14,701 nucleotides of DNA from an uncultured Parabacteroides sp. Its GTDB lineage: Bacteria; Bacteroidota; Bacteroidia; Bacteroidales; Tannerellaceae. Location: the NCBI GenBank assembly GCA_900552415.1, contig USAD01000032.1, positions 1 to 14,701 of the forward strand, written 5' to 3'. The notes below the pieces were generated by a model. It searched no databases. It worked only from the letters and a program-made list of their open reading frames with translations, and had not been told where the DNA came from. Within the stretch, counting starts at the first letter, position 1, and every line of letters begins with the position of its first letter. A program made the position numbers and the translations under genes. Below are positions 1-7,106 of the stretch, in pieces.

Positions 1-190
1 CATCTACTACTATATTTTTGTTATCACATTTTATAAAATATCCCATCATTTGACTATTACTATTATTTTGTAACTGAGTTAATTCAATAGTTGGTGTATA
101 TTTTGTTCCTATTATGGTAAATGTTAATGCTAGTATTAATAGGAATGCTAATCCTATACTAGTTAACTGTATTTTTTTTTTATTATACTG
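1..190 (-). CDS. N-terminal fragment of a membrane-anchored metallo-beta-lactamase-fold protein, foreign to the rest of the window
   Basis: An open frame on the minus strand reads WTQYNKKKIQLTSIG, then a hydrophobic segment (LAFLLILALTFTIIG), then IELTQLQNNSNSQMMGY and FIKCDNKNIVVD, where the window ends. One membrane helix followed by an 'xxMMGYFIK...NIVVD(GG)' strand is the usual opening of clostridial MBL-fold hydrolases related to the ComEC metallohydrolase domain; this assignment is from memory of the family and the catalytic HxHxDH motif lies outside the window. No start codon occurs between this frame and its upstream stop, so the 5' end is missing at the junction near 191-213. G+C over bases 1-180 is 23%, with strongly AT-ending codons (ATA, TTA, AAT), against roughly 45-60% in the other genes. 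It probably comes from a different organism. Confidence 0.55.
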
Positions 191-213
191 AGTCCACCTA
201 GATCTACTCTCCG
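191..213. other. Abrupt junction between two unrelated sequences (probable chimera), with an adapter-like stretch
   Basis: To the left the DNA is 23% G+C and codes for a Firmicutes-like protein; to the right it is Bacteroidota DNA. Neither gene is intact: the transporter loses its second half and the MBL-fold gene loses its start. Between them, bases 194-207 (CCACCTAGATCTAC) match 13 of 14 bases of the P5/i5 adapter portion CCACCGAGATCTAC, followed by TCTCCGAT, loosely like the adapter end. The transporter's stop codon (204-206) lies inside this stretch. The composition break and double gene truncation are seen directly; the adapter origin is inference. Confidence 0.7.
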
Positions 214-794
214 ATATAAAATGAATAGATCACGGAATCAGGCACGACACCCTTTGGAGCAATATTACTGATACCGATCCAAGTAAAGACAAACGGGAAA
301 AGATAACCGACCAAACTACCCGCATTACAAAGGAAACTCTGTATGGAATAAGCCAGGCCTTTTTGTTTCTCATTAACCATGTCACCAACCATCATCTTGA
401 AAGGCTGCATGGCGATATTGATCGAGGTATCGAGCAACATCAGGGCAAAAAGGCCAAAAATCATAGCCTGCGCGACACTCATGCCGAAACTGCCGGCGTT
501 GGGCAACAGGCACATAACGATCAACGCCAATGTCGCTCCCAAGAACAAATAGGGTATACGCCGTCCAAAGCGATTCCATGTCTTGTCGCTGGCAGCGCCA
601 ATAATAGGTTGGACAATAATACCAGCCAAGGGTGGCAAAAGCCAAAAATAACTCAGCTCGTGCGGGTCGGCGCCAAGCGTGGCGAATATACGGCTGATGT
701 TCGCGCTCTGAAGCGCGTAAGCGATCTGTACGCCAAAGAATCCGAAACTGATATTCCAAAGTTTCCAGAAGCTTTGATCAGGAATTGTTTTCAT
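204..794 (-). CDS. Sugar transporter of the GPH/SLC45-like major facilitator group, C-terminally truncated by the junction
   Basis: The protein should import a disaccharide or oligosaccharide by cation symport across the inner membrane. It starts MKTIPDQSFWKLWNISFGFFG and shows the first five or six membrane segments, with the family's cytoplasmic loop between TM2 and TM3: D70 in GAASD, then NRFGRRIPY at residues 74-82, as in sucrose/maltose transporters. The native reading ends around residue 195 in SFYIG; a final E and stop come from junction sequence. Family members are usually about 440-460 residues, so more than half is missing. The start is 27 nt after the pullulanase stop, so the two genes are probably one operon, with the transporter taking up maltose or maltooligosaccharides released by debranching; the substrate is inferred from context. 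No Shine-Dalgarno sequence is visible. Confidence 0.85.
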   Translation of the reverse strand: MKTIPDQSFWKLWNISFGFFGVQIAYALQSANISRIFATLGADPHELSYFWLLPPLAGIIVQPIIGAASDKTWNRFGRRIPYLFLGATLALIVMCLLPNAGSFGMSVAQAMIFGLFALMLLDTSINIAMQPFKMMVGDMVNEKQKGLAYSIQSFLCNAGSLVGYLFPFVFTWIGISNIAPKGVVPDSVIYSFYIGE

Positions 795-821
795 GATAAT
801 AAACCTGTGGATTAAAAATGA

Positions 822-2831
822 TTATTTAGAAATTAATATTAGCGCTGATCTAGGAGCGACCTTCACCTCCTTACCCTCAAAATCTTCCAAGCCATTCCGG
901 TCGGCCTTACCATCCTTCACGTAAATACGGTAACGCCCTTGAGGAATAGCGACATGCTCCTTGGTCGTATTACTGTTGAGCACGACCACGATCCGGTCCG
1001 CATCGCCATAAGCCTTGATATCTTTCAACTGGAAAGCGATCAGGTTCGACTTGCCGGTATCCAGAAACTCCAGATGCTCACGCACTCGCTCGGCATCACC
1101 CATATAAAAGGCCGGATGCGACCGCCGGATGGCGATCAGCTCTCGATAATAGGCAAACAAGTCGTGATATTTCCGCTTATCATTCCAGTTGATCGCGTTG
1201 ATACTGTCCGGACTTTTATAACTGTTGCCAACGCCCTGCTTCGTGCGGAACAGTTCCTCTCCACAGAATATAAAAGGAACACCCTGCGAAGTGAGCACAG
1301 CGGTTTGCGCCAACTTGTCGAGGCGGATCAACTCCTCTTCCGGTGTCTCTTTCCCCAAGGTATTCACCAGGCGATCGCGCAAGCAATGGTCATCGTGACA
1401 ACTGACATAACTCATGTGTTGTGTTGGCTGACCCGCCCAAAATGGCACACCAACCACTTGATCGTGAGAGATTCCTCCAGCGATACCAAACTTTACGCCC
1501 TCCTCATGACCGGGAATGCCCGCCAGGAAAGCGCCCTTATAATGATCCGAGAAAGGACCGCGCAAGGCATCGCGCATATCGTCGCTAAAAGCGGAAACGC
1601 CCGGCATACGATACGTATATTTCTTATAGGCCAACTTATCCTCATCATAACCCAACGTGCCGACGGCCCAGCCCTCTCCATAAGTGATGATGCTTGAATC
1701 GATCTTGTTCAACGCCTCACGCAGCTGGTTCATCGTCTCGATATCATGGATCGCCATCAAATCAAACCGGAAACCATCCAGATGATATTCCTTGGCCCAA
1801 TAACATACTGACTCAATTATATATTTCCGCATCATCGGATGATCGCTGGCGGTCTCATTTCCGCAAGCCGAACCATCGCAAAAGCTTCCATCGGTCCGCA
1901 TCCGGTAAAAATAGCCCGGCACGGTCCGTTCGAAAGCGCTCTCCTTGGCAGAGAAGGTATGATTGTAAACCACGTCAAGGACCACCCGGATGCCCGCTTG
2001 ATGCAAGGCTTGTACCATCTCCTTAAACTCCTTGATCCGTACTTTTGGATCGTAAGGATCAGTGGAATAAGAACCTTCCGGCACATTATAGTTTTTGGGA
2101 TCATATCCCCAGTTATATTGGTTCTTGTTGAGCGTTGTCTCGTCAATGGTCGCGAAGTCGAACGAGGGTAAGATATGCACATGCGTGATGCCCAATTCCT
2201 TAAGATGATCAATACCGGTCTTCTCTCCACCGGCGGTCACCGTGCCCCGCTCGGTCAAGGCCAGGAATTTCCCCTTATGCTTAATACCGGATGTTGGATG
2301 TATCGAGAAGTCACGGTGATGCATTTCATAGACGACAATATCCGCCGGATTGGTCATCGAGGGACGTCGGTCCTCTTCCCAGCCGGCCGGATTGGTCTCT
2401 TGCCAATCAATAATCGCGCCCCGGTCGCCATTGACACCAACCGCTTTGGCGAATATCCCGGCCGTCTCCGCTTGCCACTGGCCACTAACCTGAACACGAA
2501 ACGTATAAAATTTACCTTTAAGATCGCCCTGAAGAGATACGTTCCACAAACCGTCGTGAGCACGACTCATGGAAAGAGTACGATCGGGCACTGTTGAGAG
2601 CGCCGTATTATAAAGTCTTAACTCCACCTGGTCAGCTGAGGGCGCCCAAACGGAAAAGTCTGTCTTTTGAGACGTATAACAAACCTCCTCCAATGGAGAT
2701 GAAGGTACTGGATAATCGGGAATCGCAATAACTTGAACCTTTTCCTGCTCCTCGAGCGGGAAAGCTAAAGTGGCATCGGGCGATACGCAAGCACCCAAGC
2801 AGATAACAGACGCTAATTGGATCGAGTTCAT
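822..2831 (-). CDS. pulA: Type I pullulanase (GH13 alpha-1,6-glucan debranching enzyme)
   Basis: The enzyme hydrolyses alpha-1,6 branch points of pullulan, amylopectin or glycogen. At 669 residues it shows an N-terminal CBM48-like beta-domain (about 55-130, FSVWAPSADQVELRLYN), the type I pullulanase signature YNWGYDP at 239-245, and the GH13 blocks: DVVYNH 286-291, DGFRFD 352-357 with nucleophile D357, YGEGW 384-388 with acid/base E386, and SCHDDH 477-482 with transition-state D480. A C-terminal beta-domain fills about 600-669. The start is fixed by an in-frame stop 12 nt upstream. The N-terminus (MNSIQLASVICLGAC) contains an LGAC lipobox-like tetrapeptide but no positively charged n-region, so lipoprotein export is uncertain. 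It is the first gene of a probable two-gene operon with the transporter and is divergent from the hydrolase at 2993. Confidence 0.95.
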   Translation of the reverse strand: MNSIQLASVICLGACVSPDATLAFPLEEQEKVQVIAIPDYPVPSSPLEEVCYTSQKTDFSVWAPSADQVELRLYNTALSTVPDRTLSMSRAHDGLWNVSLQGDLKGKFYTFRVQVSGQWQAETAGIFAKAVGVNGDRGAIIDWQETNPAGWEEDRRPSMTNPADIVVYEMHHRDFSIHPTSGIKHKGKFLALTERGTVTAGGEKTGIDHLKELGITHVHILPSFDFATIDETTLNKNQYNWGYDPKNYNVPEGSYSTDPYDPKVRIKEFKEMVQALHQAGIRVVLDVVYNHTFSAKESAFERTVPGYFYRMRTDGSFCDGSACGNETASDHPMMRKYIIESVCYWAKEYHLDGFRFDLMAIHDIETMNQLREALNKIDSSIITYGEGWAVGTLGYDEDKLAYKKYTYRMPGVSAFSDDMRDALRGPFSDHYKGAFLAGIPGHEEGVKFGIAGGISHDQVVGVPFWAGQPTQHMSYVSCHDDHCLRDRLVNTLGKETPEEELIRLDKLAQTAVLTSQGVPFIFCGEELFRTKQGVGNSYKSPDSINAINWNDKRKYHDLFAYYRELIAIRRSHPAFYMGDAERVREHLEFLDTGKSNLIAFQLKDIKAYGDADRIVVVLNSNTTKEHVAIPQGRYRIYVKDGKADRNGLEDFEGKEVKVAPRSALILISK

Positions 2832-2865
2832 GGTATTTAAGTTTTAAGTATTATGAAAATGATTC

Positions 2866-2873
2866 CAAAAGTA
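2866..2873 (-). promoter_or_regulatory. Candidate -7 promoter element for the pullulanase operon
   Basis: Read on the minus strand this is TACTTTTG, an exact match to the Bacteroides -7 consensus TAnnTTTG, 34 nt before the pulA start codon. No TTTG -33 element is found at the expected 19-21 nt upstream, so the assignment rests on one box and its position in the divergent intergenic region. Confidence 0.4.
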
Positions 2874-2910
2874 CGAAAAATAATGTTTATCTCTCTTATG
2901 ACGAAAAAAA

Positions 2911-2942
2911 TTTGCTCGCTCGAATGGGAATCTTTACCTTTA
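2911..2942 (+). promoter_or_regulatory. Candidate Bacteroidota promoter for the exported hydrolase run
   Basis: TTTG at 2911-2914 is followed after 20 nt by TACCTTTA at 2935-2942, which matches seven of eight positions of TAnnTTTG with the correct spacing. Transcription would start roughly 45 nt before the ATG at 2993. The region 2832-2992 thus holds back-to-back promoters for pulA and for this run. Confidence 0.5.
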
Positions 2943-2992
2943 GCTCTTGTTTGAAAGGTGAACATTTTTGTAACGTTTAAATACTTATTCTC

Positions 2993-3817
2993 ATGAAAAA
3001 ACAACTATTCTTTATTTTTTGCCTCCTTCTTTGCCCTCTTCTTGCCCTGGCGGATGAAGACCCGATTGGCGGGAAGGTGGTTTACAAGGACAATAACGTC
3101 GTCTTTCACCAACTCGACGAACATACCTGGATCGGTACGGGCAATCTGATGTTCAATGAGAGCCTTTATCTTTTGGAAGGCGATAACCGGGCGATCCTGA
3201 TCGACGCCGGGACCAAGATCCCCGGCCTGAGAAAGATCGTTGAGTCAATCACGGATAAACCGGTGACTCTTGTCGCCACCCATGTTCACCCGGATCATAC
3301 CGGATCGGCGATTAATGAATTTCCGGAACTTTACATCAACGCCGCGGATACGGTCAATATCGCCCGTTGCATGCCCAACTACACTTGTAAGCTCCGTTTC
3401 TTACAAGACGGCGAGATCATCGAACTCGGCAACCGACCCATCGAAGTAATCTTTACGCCCGGTCATACGCCCGGATCAACCACTTTCGTCGACAAGGCGG
3501 CGGGATATGGAATCAGCGGCGACGCGTTCGGCTCGGGCAACCTGCTCTTGACTACTGATTTCTCGACACTGATCGCGACTTGCCAGAAAATGGCCGCCAA
3601 GATGGAGCAAGATGGACTAAAACAACTCTATCCGGGTCATTTCTATGGAATGAACGCCGAGACCATCCAGCGGGTTCGCGACTTGATCACCCTAAGCCGC
3701 GACGTGCTCTCGGGCAAGGTCAAGGGTGAGCCCAACCCCGACCAGAAACTGGATCTCGACCTGATCGTCAGCGACTATGGGGTACGGATCAATTACAATT
3801 CCAAACGCATCAAATAA
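2993..3817 (+). CDS. Exported metallo-beta-lactamase-fold hydrolase
   Basis: A 274-residue protein with a Sec signal peptide (MKKQLFFIFCLLLCPLLALA, cleavage near residue 20), so probably periplasmic. It keeps the whole zinc-binding set of the MBL fold: THVHPDH at 96-102 (H97, H99, D101, H102), PGHTPGS with H158, SGDAFG with D177, and YPGH with H216. This pattern suits glyoxalase II-like or general MBL hydrolases, with a di-zinc site; the substrate cannot be read from sequence. A true beta-lactamase is possible but not supported by any specific motif. The C69 peptidase starts 27 nt downstream, pointing to co-transcription and a job in breakdown of imported peptides or amides, which is inference. 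Confidence 0.85.
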   Translation: MKKQLFFIFCLLLCPLLALADEDPIGGKVVYKDNNVVFHQLDEHTWIGTGNLMFNESLYLLEGDNRAILIDAGTKIPGLRKIVESITDKPVTLVATHVHPDHTGSAINEFPELYINAADTVNIARCMPNYTCKLRFLQDGEIIELGNRPIEVIFTPGHTPGSTTFVDKAAGYGISGDAFGSGNLLLTTDFSTLIATCQKMAAKMEQDGLKQLYPGHFYGMNAETIQRVRDLITLSRDVLSGKVKGEPNPDQKLDLDLIVSDYGVRINYNSKRIK

Positions 3818-3844
3818 TCGTATCAAATATAATATCATCAGAAT

Positions 3845-5440
3845 ATGAGGAAGATTTTAACTTATGTATTTCTCTTTTGTGCCTGGTGTTCGACAGCAGT
3901 GGCACAAGAGATCGAATTCTCCGAACCGGTGAACAATCCGGAGAGTTGTACCAGTATCATGGTCGGCAAACAGGCTTCGACCGACGGATCCGTGATCACC
4001 AGCCATACTTGTGACGGTAATTATCGTACCTGGATGGAGATTGTCCCCGCCGCGACCTACGAGCGCGACACGACCTTGGAGGTTTTCTCCGGCCGCATGC
4101 ATACCGAGTACGCGAACGACCGCACGAAGATGACCCTGAAAGGCACTATTCCTCAGGTACGCTCGACTTACCAGTTCCTGAACACCGCCTATCCCTGCCT
4201 TAACGAGAAGCAATTGGGTATCGGCGAGACCACCATCACCGGCCGGAAAGAGTTGGTGAACAAGGAAGGCATGTTCATGATCGAGGAGCTGGAGATGATC
4301 GTTCTCCAACGCTGCACCAAGGCGCGCGACGCTATCCGCCTGATGGGACAACTGATCGAGCAATACGGTTATGGCGATTGGGGCGAGTGCCTGACAATCG
4401 CCGACCCGGAAGAGGTCTGGCATTTCGAGGTGTTCGGTGAGGGACCGAAAAAGATCGGTGGTGTCTGGGCCGCTGTCCGTATTCCGGACGATCACGTCGG
4501 TGTCTCGGCCAATATCCCGCGCATCTCGGAGATCAACCTGAAGGACACGATGAACTATATGGCCTCGAAGAATGTCTTCGACGTGGCCAAGCAGCTGGGC
4601 TATTGGGACGGCAAGGAGCCGTTCCGCTTCTGGAAAGCCTATGGCGGCGGCAAGAAAGCCTTCAATATCCGCGAGTACTTCATCCTCTCAACATTGGCGC
4701 CTTCGTTAAACCTCTCGTACGATGCTGAGGAGTTGCCCTTCTCAATAAAACCGGAAAAGAAAGTGGGCGCGGCGGATGTCATGGCTCTCTTGCGCCAGAC
4801 TTACGAGGGAACGAAATGGGATATGACCCAAAACCTGAAGGTCGAGAAGAAAGATCGTGAGACGGGCAAGGTCGATACGATCATCAGCCCGATGGCCAAC
4901 CCCTGGATGACGACCGACATGGTGGCGATGCTCAACGGCATCAAGCCCAACACCGTCGAGCGTTATCGCTTGGTAGCCGTGCCGCAATGCTCTTACTCAA
5001 CAGTTATCCAGCTGCGTGGCTGGCTTCCTGACGCGGTAGGTGGCGTAGCGTGGGTCTCTTACGATAATCCGGGTCAAAGTCCCCGCGTCCCGATCTTCGC
5101 GGGCACAAGCCAGCTGCCGACCAGCTTCGGTATCTGTGGCCAGCACCGTTATCGCGAGGACGCGGCGATCTGGACTTTCCGCCGGGCCAACAAGCTGGCG
5201 ACCGTCCGTTGGGGATTGACACGCGACCGGATCAACGAGGCCATCGCCCACTTCGAGGAGAAGGGATTCAGCGAGATGCCTTTCGTGGAAAAACGCTACC
5301 AGGAGATCCTGGCTGCCGAAGGGGCCGAGCGCGCGGCCAAGTTCCTGACCGACTATACCAACGATTTCGCCGGGGCCACGATGTTGCGCTGGCGCGAGAT
5401 GGGTGACGAGTTCTGGAAAATGTTCGCCCGGGGCTTCTAA
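3845..5440 (+). CDS. Exported C69-family dipeptidase (Ntn hydrolase)
   Basis: A 531-residue protein of the peptidase C69 family (PF03577), which cleaves dipeptides or small amides. A signal peptide (MRKILTYVFLFCAWCSTAVA) is followed by a short propeptide and then CTSIMVGKQASTDGS from residue 35. C35 is the expected N-terminal nucleophile, exposed by self-cleavage as in other N-terminal-nucleophile hydrolases. Later family blocks are visible: STYQFLNTAYP near 107-117, ECLTIADPEEVWHFEV at 181-196 and SANIPRI near 221-227. Length is usual for the family. G+C is high for the window (about 63% over 5281-5340). It follows the MBL gene by 27 nt. The repeat array begins two bases after its TAA. The likely place of action is the periplasm. 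Confidence 0.9.
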   Translation: MRKILTYVFLFCAWCSTAVAQEIEFSEPVNNPESCTSIMVGKQASTDGSVITSHTCDGNYRTWMEIVPAATYERDTTLEVFSGRMHTEYANDRTKMTLKGTIPQVRSTYQFLNTAYPCLNEKQLGIGETTITGRKELVNKEGMFMIEELEMIVLQRCTKARDAIRLMGQLIEQYGYGDWGECLTIADPEEVWHFEVFGEGPKKIGGVWAAVRIPDDHVGVSANIPRISEINLKDTMNYMASKNVFDVAKQLGYWDGKEPFRFWKAYGGGKKAFNIREYFILSTLAPSLNLSYDAEELPFSIKPEKKVGAADVMALLRQTYEGTKWDMTQNLKVEKKDRETGKVDTIISPMANPWMTTDMVAMLNGIKPNTVERYRLVAVPQCSYSTVIQLRGWLPDAVGGVAWVSYDNPGQSPRVPIFAGTSQLPTSFGICGQHRYREDAAIWTFRRANKLATVRWGLTRDRINEAIAHFEEKGFSEMPFVEKRYQEILAAEGAERAAKFLTDYTNDFAGATMLRWREMGDEFWKMFARGF

Positions 5441-5442
5441 GC

Positions 5443-5771
5443 CGTATGGCAACCCGGCAAACCACTTGGCGAGCCTGAAAAATCCGTATGGCAGCTCCGC
5501 AAACCACTTGGCGGACCAGAAAAATCCGTGTGGCAGCTCCGCCAACCACTTGGCGAGCCCAAAAATCCGTATGGCTGATCCGCCAACCGCTTGGAAGGCC
5601 CAAAAATCCGTATGGCTGATCCGCCAACCACTTGGCGGGCCCAAAAATCCGTATGGCTGATCCGCCAACCGCTTGGCGGGCCCAAAAATTCGTATGGCAA
5701 CTCCGCCAACCACTTGGCGGGCCCAAAAATTCGTATGGCAACTCCGCCAACCACTTGGCGGAGCCAAAACA
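5443..5771. repeat. Eight tandem 41/42-bp repeats, each able to form a hairpin
   Basis: Units begin with CGTATGGC (CGTGTGGC in unit 3) at 5443, 5485, 5527, 5568, 5609, 5650, 5691 and 5732. The first two are 42 bp, the next five 41 bp, and the last ends near 5771. Inside most units CCGCCAA and TTGGCGG flank a CCAC or CCGC loop, giving a 7-bp stem, followed by an AAAAAT spacer. Unit 1 and unit 4 carry changes in the stem. Middle units are nearly identical while the edge units are more diverged, as expected of an array that grows and shrinks internally. It fills almost the whole gap between the C69 and C1 peptidase genes. It contains no variable spacers, so it is not CRISPR. Confidence 0.95.
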
Positions 5772-5816
5772 GAAATAAAACAGATGTATAATATAATAAG
5801 GAAAAGAACCAACATT

Positions 5817-6986
5817 ATGAGACAAATTGTACTATCATGCGCGTTCGCGCTGTGTGGCCTGGCCGCCTCTGGCCAAGGCTACCAATTCACGGAAGTGGCA
5901 CGTGTAGCGGCAACGCCGGTCAAGAACCAGGCGTCGACCGGCACCTGCTGGTGTTTCGCCACCACCTCGTTCATGGAATCGGAATTGCTCCGGATGGGCA
6001 AAGGCACTTACGACCTGTCGGAGATGTTCATTGTCCGCCAGAAATACATGAACCAACTGCAAGACAACTACGTGCGCAAGGGACGGGGCAACATCTCGCA
6101 AGGTAGCCTCTCGCACACCTTCATGAACGCCTTCGATCAGGTGGGCATCGTCCCCGAGTCGGTTTATACCGGTATCAATTATGATTCCGACCGTCACAAC
6201 CACTCGGAGATGGTGAAATACATGACCGCGATCGCCGAGGTGGCCGTCAAGCAGAAACATCGCAGCCCCGAATACGACGAGCTGATCCAGAATCTTTTCG
6301 ATACCTATCTGGGCAAGCTGCCCGAGACCTTCACTTATGAGGGCAAGCAATACACCCCGAAAACATTCGCCGAGTCGTTAGGGTTGAATATGTCGGACTA
6401 CATCGAGCTGACCAGCTTCACGCATCATCCCTATTACCAGAAATTCGAGGTCGAAGTGCCCGACAACTGGGAACACGAGCGCATGTATAACCTGCCGCTC
6501 GACGAGATGATGGCCGTGGCCGACTATGCCTTGACACATGGCTATACGGTCTGCTGGGATGGCGACGTGAGCGAGAAGGGCTTCTCCTTCAAGAATGGCG
6601 TAGCGATCAACCCGGAGGTAAAGAATGTCGACGATTACTCGACAACCGACCGTGCCCGTTTCGAGAAACTTGACGAGAAAGAGCGCCTCGAGGAGGTCTA
6701 TAAGTTCGAGAAACCTTTCCCCGAAGTGAAGGTAACACCTGAGATCCGCCAGGCGGGTTATGAGAGTTTCGTAACGACCGACGATCACCTGATGCACCTC
6801 ACCGGTATCGCCAAAGACCAGAACGGCACGAAGTATTACATCACCAAAAACTCGTGGGGCACTGAGCGCAATACTTTCGGCGGCTACCTGAACATGTCGG
6901 AAAGCTACGTCCGTGCGAAAACCATCTACATCATGGTTCACAAGGACGCGATCCCTAAAGAGATCCGTGCGAAACTGGGGATTTAA
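5817..6986 (+). CDS. Exported C1-family cysteine peptidase, bleomycin hydrolase / aminopeptidase C type
   Basis: The open frame runs back into the repeat array, but the start at 5817 gives a clean signal peptide (MRQIVLSCAFALCGLAASGQ) and a 389-residue protein. The papain-type site is complete: Q38 for the oxyanion hole in VKNQAS, C44 in TGTCWCFATT, H327 in DDHLMHLTGIAKD and N345 in ITKNSWG. The pattern LMHLTG...KYYITKNSWG is that of the bleomycin hydrolase/PepC subfamily (C1B). Cytosolic family members are about 440-450 residues, so this exported form is somewhat short. It likely trims peptides in the periplasm and may form a peptide-degrading set with the C69 and MBL enzymes upstream. No convincing own promoter is seen in the 376-nt gap, so read-through across the hairpin array is possible. 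Confidence 0.92.
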   Translation: MRQIVLSCAFALCGLAASGQGYQFTEVARVAATPVKNQASTGTCWCFATTSFMESELLRMGKGTYDLSEMFIVRQKYMNQLQDNYVRKGRGNISQGSLSHTFMNAFDQVGIVPESVYTGINYDSDRHNHSEMVKYMTAIAEVAVKQKHRSPEYDELIQNLFDTYLGKLPETFTYEGKQYTPKTFAESLGLNMSDYIELTSFTHHPYYQKFEVEVPDNWEHERMYNLPLDEMMAVADYALTHGYTVCWDGDVSEKGFSFKNGVAINPEVKNVDDYSTTDRARFEKLDEKERLEEVYKFEKPFPEVKVTPEIRQAGYESFVTTDDHLMHLTGIAKDQNGTKYYITKNSWGTERNTFGGYLNMSESYVRAKTIYIMVHKDAIPKEIRAKLGI

Positions 6987-7028
6987 AGGCCTAAAAGGGC
7001 GGTCAAAAAGCGGTAAAGCACACTAAGA

Positions 7029-7080
7029 AAGCCCTGAATGAACGGAACCTTATCGCGTTTGTTCCGACCATTCGGGGCTT
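7029..7080. terminator. Long hairpin between convergent genes, copy A of a repeated element
   Basis: AAGCCCTGAATG (7029-7040) pairs with CATTCGGGGCTT (7069-7080) through 12 pairs including one T-G wobble, and CGGAAC (7043-7048) pairs with GTTCCG (7061-7066) around a 12-nt loop. It lies between the 3' ends of the C1 peptidase (+) and the lipoprotein (-), so it can act for either strand, although neither side has a strong T-run. It shares sequence and structure with 9601-9653. Confidence 0.65.
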
Positions 7081-7106
7081 GCTTGTTTGGGGAAGAAAAG
7101 GCTTCC

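Noticed and set aside
1..213. Natural horizontal transfer boundary or insertion site
   Set aside because: No integrase, transposase, inverted or direct repeats; both genes are cut at the same point and the join carries adapter-like bases, so an artefact is more likely.
939..1697. 252-codon plus-strand open frame within the pullulanase region
   Set aside because: Antisense shadow of pulA, whose catalytic motifs are all in place on the minus strand.
2993..3817. True beta-lactamase resistance gene
   Set aside because: The zinc site is shared by the whole MBL superfamily and nothing specific to beta-lactam hydrolysis is visible; the neighbours are peptidases.
5443..5771. CRISPR array
   Set aside because: Units are contiguous with no unique spacers and no cas genes are nearby.
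5673..5816. N-terminal extension of the C1 peptidase into the repeats
   Set aside because: The repeat unit supplies chance ATG codons (CGTATGGC). The start at 5817 gives a proper signal peptide, which the extension would bury.
4997..5825. Long minus-strand open frames (272, 185 and 105 codons) across the repeat array
   Set aside because: The repeat unit has no stop codon in any minus-strand frame and 41 bp is not a multiple of three, so all frames stay open by composition. The frames run on antisense to the well-supported C69 gene and have no signal peptide or domain.
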